Below are positions 60,147-64,000 of a stretch of 64,000 nt of DNA, piece by piece. The DNA is taken from positions 124,001-188,000 of the forward strand of contig CAKSLI010000001.1 in the NCBI GenBank assembly GCA_934466475.1, read 5' to 3'. The translations under genes and the position numbers were made by a program. The number at the start of each line of letters is the position of its first letter. Positions within the stretch are counted from its first letter, which is position 1. This DNA comes from an uncultured Oscillospiraceae bacterium. GTDB taxonomy: Bacteria > Bacillota > Clostridia > Oscillospirales > Ruminococcaceae. A model generated the notes under the pieces. The model saw nothing but the letters and a program-made list of their open reading frames with translations, had not been told where the DNA came from and did not search any database.

Positions 60147-60883
60147 TACCAGCCAGCCTCTATGTCGGCGTTTATCTCATCGCTCTCGGCGAATTCGCGT
60201 ATCTGTTCAGCCGCGGAATCCTGCTTTGTGCGCATGTCCTCGGGGGTCTCAGCCAGGCGGACGCTCCGGCTGCCTATCTGCGAGGAGGTAACGGCAACGA
60301 ACTTTATCAGCTTCGCGAGAGCCTCTCCGTTGTGCGCCGTTACAACGCTGTCCGGGTTTCCTGTGAACCGCGCGAGGATATCGAGGTCGGCGTCCTCGCC
60401 TATTGCGACTGCCGCCTTTATGCCGTTGGCATACCAGCGGTTCCGGGAGAGTATCTCAAGTCCCTTTTCGTAGTTGTCGGTGGGGTAGCCGTCAGACATG
60501 AGTATCATGACCGGCGCAAAGGAAAGGCTGGGCGACTGCATGAATTCGTTGCGCGAGAGCTTTGCCGCAAGTTCGGTCAGGGCGCTGCCGAGGTCGGTCA
60601 CATTTTCGGCGTCAAGCGGCTTCCACTCGAATTCGTTTATGGAAACAGGAGCGTCGTACATCCACTCGCAGCCTCCTGAGAATTTGAGCACGGCGAGCTT
60701 TATATCGGCGTCTGCGCCGCCTATTCCCTGTATTTCGGGTATAAGCTCCTCCATTACGGAGTTCACTGTGCCTATCTTGCTTCCGCCCATGCTGCCGGAG
60801 CAGTCAATGAGGAAGAACAGCACCATGGATTTTTTGGCGATCTCTTCTGCGTCGTCAAACGGATTTATAGGTGTATCTGACAT
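60146..60883 (-). CDS. VWA-domain protein, TerY-like
   Basis: 245 aa. A von Willebrand A domain with the metal-ion site DCSGSMGGSK (about 29-38), MILMSDGYPTDN and the remaining Asp/Thr region. TerY-type VWA proteins act with a PP2C phosphatase and kinase. First gene of the pair; the ribosome site AGGAGG is 6-8 bp from the ATG. Confidence 0.9.
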   Translation of the reverse strand: MSDTPINPFDDAEEIAKKSMVLFFLIDCSGSMGGSKIGTVNSVMEELIPEIQGIGGADADIKLAVLKFSGGCEWMYDAPVSINEFEWKPLDAENVTDLGSALTELAAKLSRNEFMQSPSLSFAPVMILMSDGYPTDNYEKGLEILSRNRWYANGIKAAVAIGEDADLDILARFTGNPDSVVTAHNGEALAKLIKFVAVTSSQIGSRSVRLAETPEDMRTKQDSAAEQIREFAESDEINADIEAGW

Positions 60884-60974
60884 TTTGAACCTCCTGAATT
60901 CAGAATAGTAATAATATCTGTTTATATTATACCATTGTGTCCCGGAAAAGTCAATTATCTGACTGCACTAATGA

Positions 60975-61003
60975 TTGATTTTCGGCGCGGTTTGTGTTAT
61001 AAT
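60975..61003 (+). promoter_or_regulatory. Sigma-A promoter upstream of the GNAT gene
   Basis: TTGATT and TATAAT with 17-bp spacing. The MITE copy 4 begins about 10 bp downstream, near the predicted transcription start. Confidence 0.82.
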
Positions 61004-61012
61004 CATACTATG

Positions 61013-61170
61013 GTCACCTCTAAAAACCTTGTTTGAGTGAAAATGTGTATAGCACACCGCCTGCTTCAGAAAACCTCCTCGTAAGGCATACAGCCTTACT
61101 TCGTCGGCTTTCATCGCATTCGGCGCACTCTACCCATTTTCCCTTTTCAAACCGGTTTTTAGAGGTTCCC
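61013..61170. mobile_element. MITE-like palindromic element, copy 4 (158 bp)
   Basis: Ends GTCACCTCTAAAAACC and GGTTTTTAGAGGTTCCC with perfect CTATG duplications (61008-61012, 61171-61175). It sits between promoter and ribosome site of the GNAT gene, so it would be transcribed as part of the leader. Same subtype as copies 2 and 3, in the opposite orientation to copy 3. Confidence 0.93.
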
Positions 61171-61196
61171 CTATGAAACAGAATAGAGGAACAGCA

Positions 61197-61670
61197 ATGT
61201 CAATTACTATACGGAGAGCCGAAAAGAACGATATGAAAGGTATACTGAGCCTGCTGAGCCAGGTGCTGGAGCTTCACGCGAAGATACGCCCCGACCTGTT
61301 CATTCCGGGCACCACGAAATACACTGAGGACGAGCTCCTGGGGATAATCAGCAGTGACGAGACCCCGGTTTTTGTCGCTGACGATGAGGGCTGCGTTGCG
61401 GGATACGCATTCTGTGTTATTAAGCAGCCGCCTTTCACTACAACAATGAAGCCCGTGAAGACCCTGTACATAGACGACCTGTGCGTTGACGAGAACATCC
61501 GCGGAAAGCACGTCGGCACCCTGCTTTTCGATCATGTCAGGGAGTCGGCTAAGGAACTCGGCTGCCAGTACGTTACGCTCAACGTCTGGGAGGGAAACGA
61601 CAGCGCCCGCCGTTTTTACGACAAAATGGGGATGTCCGTCCGTGAAACCATGATGGAGATACGCCTGTAA
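61197..61670 (+). CDS. GNAT-family acetyltransferase
   Basis: 157 aa starting MSITIRRAEKND at ATG 61197, with AGAGGAAC 6 bp upstream. The fold is clear: VFVADDEGCVAGYAF, LYIDDLCVDENIRGKHVGTLLFD (acetyl-CoA loop) and NVWEGNDSARRFYDKMGM. An in-frame ATG at 61173, formed by the MITE target duplication, would add eight residues but lacks its own ribosome site. Substrate unknown. Confidence 0.9.
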   Translation: MSITIRRAEKNDMKGILSLLSQVLELHAKIRPDLFIPGTTKYTEDELLGIISSDETPVFVADDEGCVAGYAFCVIKQPPFTTTMKPVKTLYIDDLCVDENIRGKHVGTLLFDHVRESAKELGCQYVTLNVWEGNDSARRFYDKMGMSVRETMMEIRL

Positions 61671-61788
61671 ACTGTCCCGAAAAAGTATTTGTTATAACAT
61701 ATCAGCTTAACTGAGCCGATTTTGCCGCACATGTTATGCTATAATATGAACAAAAGATAAGGCAGTGTGCTGCAAACAGGAGGTAATA

Positions 61789-62409
61789 ATGGAAAAAAAG
61801 ACAGAGATAAAACCGGAACACGGCGTTGCGCTCCGCATACGCACTCACGAGGAAACGCAGGATATCCTGTACTCGGATATTTCAAAATACTGGGATATGG
61901 CAGACGAGGATAACGTAAAATACATCAGCGTGATAACCAGGGGAGACCTGGTGATGTTCTCCATGCTGACCGCAGACAGGCAGGACGGTATCATCGCCGG
62001 CTGGGACATCGCCAAAAGGGAGCTTGTCCACATGTCGGAGGGCTCGTATGTGATATCCATGAAGCTGTTTGGCGGCGAGCTGTACACGCTGTGCAGGGTC
62101 GCGAATGCGGTGGTGCCGGAGCATTATCAGGTGTACCGCGTCCCGGTGGGAACATTTGACCCCGCCGCCTCGGGAAAGCGCATATACTGCCGCTATCCCT
62201 GCAATTGCCAGGGCCTTGAGAGGAACATACGCCTTGATATCAGCCGCAGCGGAGTCTGCGTCACTGACGGGAAAATATATGTGACCTACGCGGACAGCCC
62301 GGAGGAATGCGCTGAAGCTCCCGCCAGGGGCTTTGATTTCCTGTATCAGATACCAATGCCGCTCCCGGGGACTCCGGGCTCGGAAAAAATCGAGGGAATG
62401 TTCACATAA
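61789..62409 (+). CDS. Protein of unknown function, beta-rich
   Basis: 206 aa, soluble, starting MEKKTEIKPEHG at 61789 after AGGAGGTAAT. The sequence alternates short hydrophobic strands and polar turns (YISVITRGDLVMFSML, YVISMKLFGGELYTLC), and it resembles a partial beta-propeller or sandwich. Several cysteines cluster near 140-150 (YCRYPCNC). No family is recognised. It lies directly upstream of the SCIFF peptide gene; a role in that system is possible but only by position. Confidence 0.7.
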   Translation: MEKKTEIKPEHGVALRIRTHEETQDILYSDISKYWDMADEDNVKYISVITRGDLVMFSMLTADRQDGIIAGWDIAKRELVHMSEGSYVISMKLFGGELYTLCRVANAVVPEHYQVYRVPVGTFDPAASGKRIYCRYPCNCQGLERNIRLDISRSGVCVTDGKIYVTYADSPEECAEAPARGFDFLYQIPMPLPGTPGSEKIEGMFT

Positions 62410-62443
62410 GTCATACCGCGATCAAAAAAATCTCGATTAGTAC

Positions 62444-62472
62444 TTGAAAAATCCTGCAAAGTATGGTATACT
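62444..62472 (+). promoter_or_regulatory. Sigma-A promoter of the SCIFF peptide gene
   Basis: TTGAAA and TATACT with 17-bp spacing, followed by a leader hairpin GCAGGAAAC...GTTTCCCTGC (about 62482-62519). Confidence 0.82.
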
Positions 62473-62543
62473 GAAAATAATAGCAGGAAACTGCCTTTAA
62501 ACGGGAGGTTTCCCTGCGACTAAATACGAAAGAGGTGTCCATT

Positions 62544-62687
62544 TTGAAGCACATCACAACCATTAACAAGGCTAACCTGAAGGCTTCCGCTGTAAAGGGC
62601 GGCTGCGGCAAGTGCCAGAGCTCCTGCCAGTCTGCTTGTAAGACCTCCTGCACAGTTGCAAACCAGAAGTGCGAGTCTGAGAAGTAA
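62544..62687 (+). CDS. scfA: SCIFF ribosomal peptide precursor (six cysteines in forty-five)
   Basis: 47 aa starting at TTG with GAGGTG 6 bp upstream. The sequence opens MKHITTINKANLKAS and has the six-cysteine core CGKCQSSCQSACKTSC...KC (residues 21-43), ending ESEK. SCIFF peptides are near-universal in Clostridia and are converted by a radical SAM maturase to a thioether-crosslinked product whose function is unknown. The maturase gene follows 415 bp downstream. It is easily missed because of size and TTG start. Confidence 0.95.
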   Translation: MKHITTINKANLKASAVKGGCGKCQSSCQSACKTSCTVANQKCESEK

Positions 62688-62805
62688 TTTTTCTGTCGGA
62701 TGATCCCCTTCGGGGGATCCCCGCTGTTCTCCGTGAGAGCGGCGCTTCCCGGTTTACCCGGGGAGAAAGGCTCCCGCCCTGCGCGGGAATACTTCCGGAT
62801 ATGCC

Positions 62806-62831
62806 GGGCGGAATATTCCGCCCTGTTTTTT
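62806..62831 (+). terminator. Strong terminator between peptide and maturase genes
   Basis: GGGCGGAATATTCCGCCC perfect stem followed by TGTTTTTTT. It limits read-through from the abundant peptide message. Another hairpin (GATCCCC-TTC-GGGGGATC) lies at 62700-62719. Confidence 0.9.
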
Positions 62832-62840
62832 TGATAAAAG

Positions 62841-63069
62841 GTCACCTCTAAAAACCTCATGTGAGCGAAAATGAGCAGTGCGCACCATCTTCGTCTGTCA
62901 ACAAGCGAAATTTCTGATGCGACGGCGTCCATGCCGTCGCCCGGTTATTTCGCTCTGCAACATCGTGTTGCACCTCCTCGTAAGGCATACAGCCTTACTT
63001 CGTCGGCTTTCCTAGAAGCTGGCACACCCTGCCCATTTTTGCTTTTCACACCGGTTTTTAGAGGTTCCC
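62841..63069. mobile_element. MITE-like palindromic element, copy 5 (229 bp)
   Basis: Ends GTCACCTCTAAAAACC and GGTTTTTAGAGGTTCCC with perfect AAAAG duplications (62836-62840, 63070-63074). Carries the 71-bp insert as in copy 2, but its remaining interior is the subtype of copy 1. Lies between scfA and scfB, 33 bp before the maturase start. Confidence 0.93.
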
Positions 63070-63101
63070 AAAAGTTTTTTGATATAGAAAGGCGATAACC
63101 A

Positions 63102-64000
63102 ATGATACATAAGTTCAGGCAGCTCGGATACAATATAGTGCTCGACGTCAACAGCGGCGCCGTTCACCTCCCGGACGACTGCGCCTACGATATGCTGGAT
63201 TTCCTTGACGCCCCCATGACCGAGGAGATGCCCGCAGACCTCCCCGCAAAGCTCGCTAAGTACCCCGAAGCAGAGGTGCGCGAGAGCTACGCAGAGCTCT
63301 ATCAGCTCTACAAGGACGGACAGCTCTTTGCGGAGGATGATTACGAGAAATACAGCAACACAATGGTGAAGTCCCCGGTAAAGTCCATGTGCCTGAATGT
63401 TGCGCATGACTGCAACCTCCGCTGCGAGTACTGCTTCGCACAGCAGGGCGATTTCGGCGGCGACCGCTGCATCATGACCCCGGAAACCGGCAGAAAGGCT
63501 ATTGATTTCCTTATTGAGCGCTCCGCGAACCGCGAGCAGCTCGAGCTGGACTTCTTCGGCGGCGAGCCCCTCATGGCGTGGGATACTGTCGTTGCTACCG
63601 TTGAGTACGCGCGCTCCATTGAGAAGCAGCACGGAAAGCACTTCCGCTTTACGATCACCACCAACGGCCTGCTGCTGGACGACAAGAAGATAGAGTACAT
63701 CAACCGCGAGATGAGCAACTGCGTTCTCTCCCTTGACGGCAGGCGCGACGTCACCGACCGCGTGCGCAAGACGCTTAACGGCAAGAGCTGCTTCGACATA
63801 ATCGTGCCGAAGTTCCAGAAGCTGGTTCAGAGCCGCGGCACAAAGGATTATTATGTGCGCGCCACATTCACGAAGTACAACCTCGACTTCACCGACGATA
63901 TCCTGGCAATGCGGGATATGGGATTTGTGCAGCTCTCCGCTGAGCCGGTAGTGACCGACCCTGCTATGCCCTGGGCTATCCACGAGGAGGATCTCCCGCG
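63102..64000 (+). CDS. scfB: SCIFF peptide maturase, radical SAM (runs off the right edge)
   Basis: The first 299 residues are visible. The radical SAM motif is CNLRCEYCF (about 106-114), with FFGGEPLMAW and TTNGLLLDD following. N-terminal residues 1-95 form the peptide-recognition region (YDMLDFLDAPMTEEM). The C-terminal SPASM domain with extra cysteines lies beyond the window. GAAAGGCG precedes the ATG. It should install thioether bridges in the peptide encoded upstream. Confidence 0.95.
   Translation, partial: MIHKFRQLGYNIVLDVNSGAVHLPDDCAYDMLDFLDAPMTEEMPADLPAKLAKYPEAEVRESYAELYQLYKDGQLFAEDDYEKYSNTMVKSPVKSMCLNVAHDCNLRCEYCFAQQGDFGGDRCIMTPETGRKAIDFLIERSANREQLELDFFGGEPLMAWDTVVATVEYARSIEKQHGKHFRFTITTNGLLLDDKKIEYINREMSNCVLSLDGRRDVTDRVRKTLNGKSCFDIIVPKFQKLVQSRGTKDYYVRATFTKYNLDFTDDILAMRDMGFVQLSAEPVVTDPAMPWAIHEEDLP

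Noticed and set aside
1..64000. tRNA, rRNA genes and CRISPR arrays
   Set aside because: No cloverleaf-like tRNA, rRNA segments or regularly spaced repeats were recognised on either strand.

Overview
The window looks like chromosome from a motile, spore-forming, anaerobic Gram-positive gut-type Firmicute, most like the Oscillospiraceae/Ruminococcaceae. Supporting evidence is the spore protease gene gpr, the yaaQ-holB-ricT order, SCIFF peptide and maturase genes, pyruvate phosphate dikinase, T-box and preQ1 leaders, flagellins behind a sigma-28 promoter, and gut-type carbohydrate enzymes (GH51 arabinofuranosidase, CE2-like esterase). No rRNA, tRNA, CRISPR array, prophage or conjugation genes were seen. 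Most of the window is housekeeping chromosome in short operons on both strands.

Layout. 0-3 kb: end of a peptidoglycan-binding protein, then ricT, holB and a c-di-AMP receptor gene. 3.1-10 kb: the most striking locus, two head-to-head flagellin genes sharing long perfect inverted repeats, one sigma-28 promoter between them, and two overlapping serine recombinase genes beside them. 10-20 kb: gpr, T-box-trpS, rpmB, an ABC exporter, an esterase, hemW and lepA. 21-28 kb: a pyruvyl-transferase/F420-hydrogenase-like fusion with a flippase-like protein, cca and mreB. 28-36 kb: GH51 with a divergent AraC regulator, preQ1-queT, hydrolases, cytidine deaminase, phosphoesterase, and DUF4956/VTC. 36.6-40.2 kb: rpmH-rnpA-yidD-yidC-khpB. 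40-47.5 kb: a TerB_N/TerB_C-like protein, an Abi HEPN protein, and der-plsY-GNAT with gpsA. 47.7-57.5 kb: rpmF, a P-loop protein, pgi, an RNA methyltransferase, transglutaminase and DUF58, ppdK. 57.6-64 kb: an MT-A70 methyltransferase, small enzymes, a VWA-PP2C pair, and the SCIFF peptide with its maturase, which runs off the end.

The flagellin locus reads as a phase-variation switch. The promoter, ribosome-binding site and first codons exist once, on a 332-bp segment (5005-5336) bounded by perfect 63-bp inverted repeats that are the shared 5' coding ends of both flagellins. Flipping the segment would silence the minus-strand flagellin and restore a complete start to the plus-strand one. The 3' ends form a second perfect inverted repeat (316 bp) that continues past both stop codons. 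The adjacent recombinases are the natural candidates for catalysis. This is inferred from sequence; no inversion is observed here.

A second theme is a family of small non-coding palindromic elements (MITE-like; 158, 161 and 229 bp) with ends of the type GNNACCTCTAAAAACC and 5-bp target duplications. They sit at sensitive points: between an RBS and a start codon, in 5' leaders, across a stop codon, and between the SCIFF peptide and maturase genes. An unrelated element of about 175 bp lies upstream of der.
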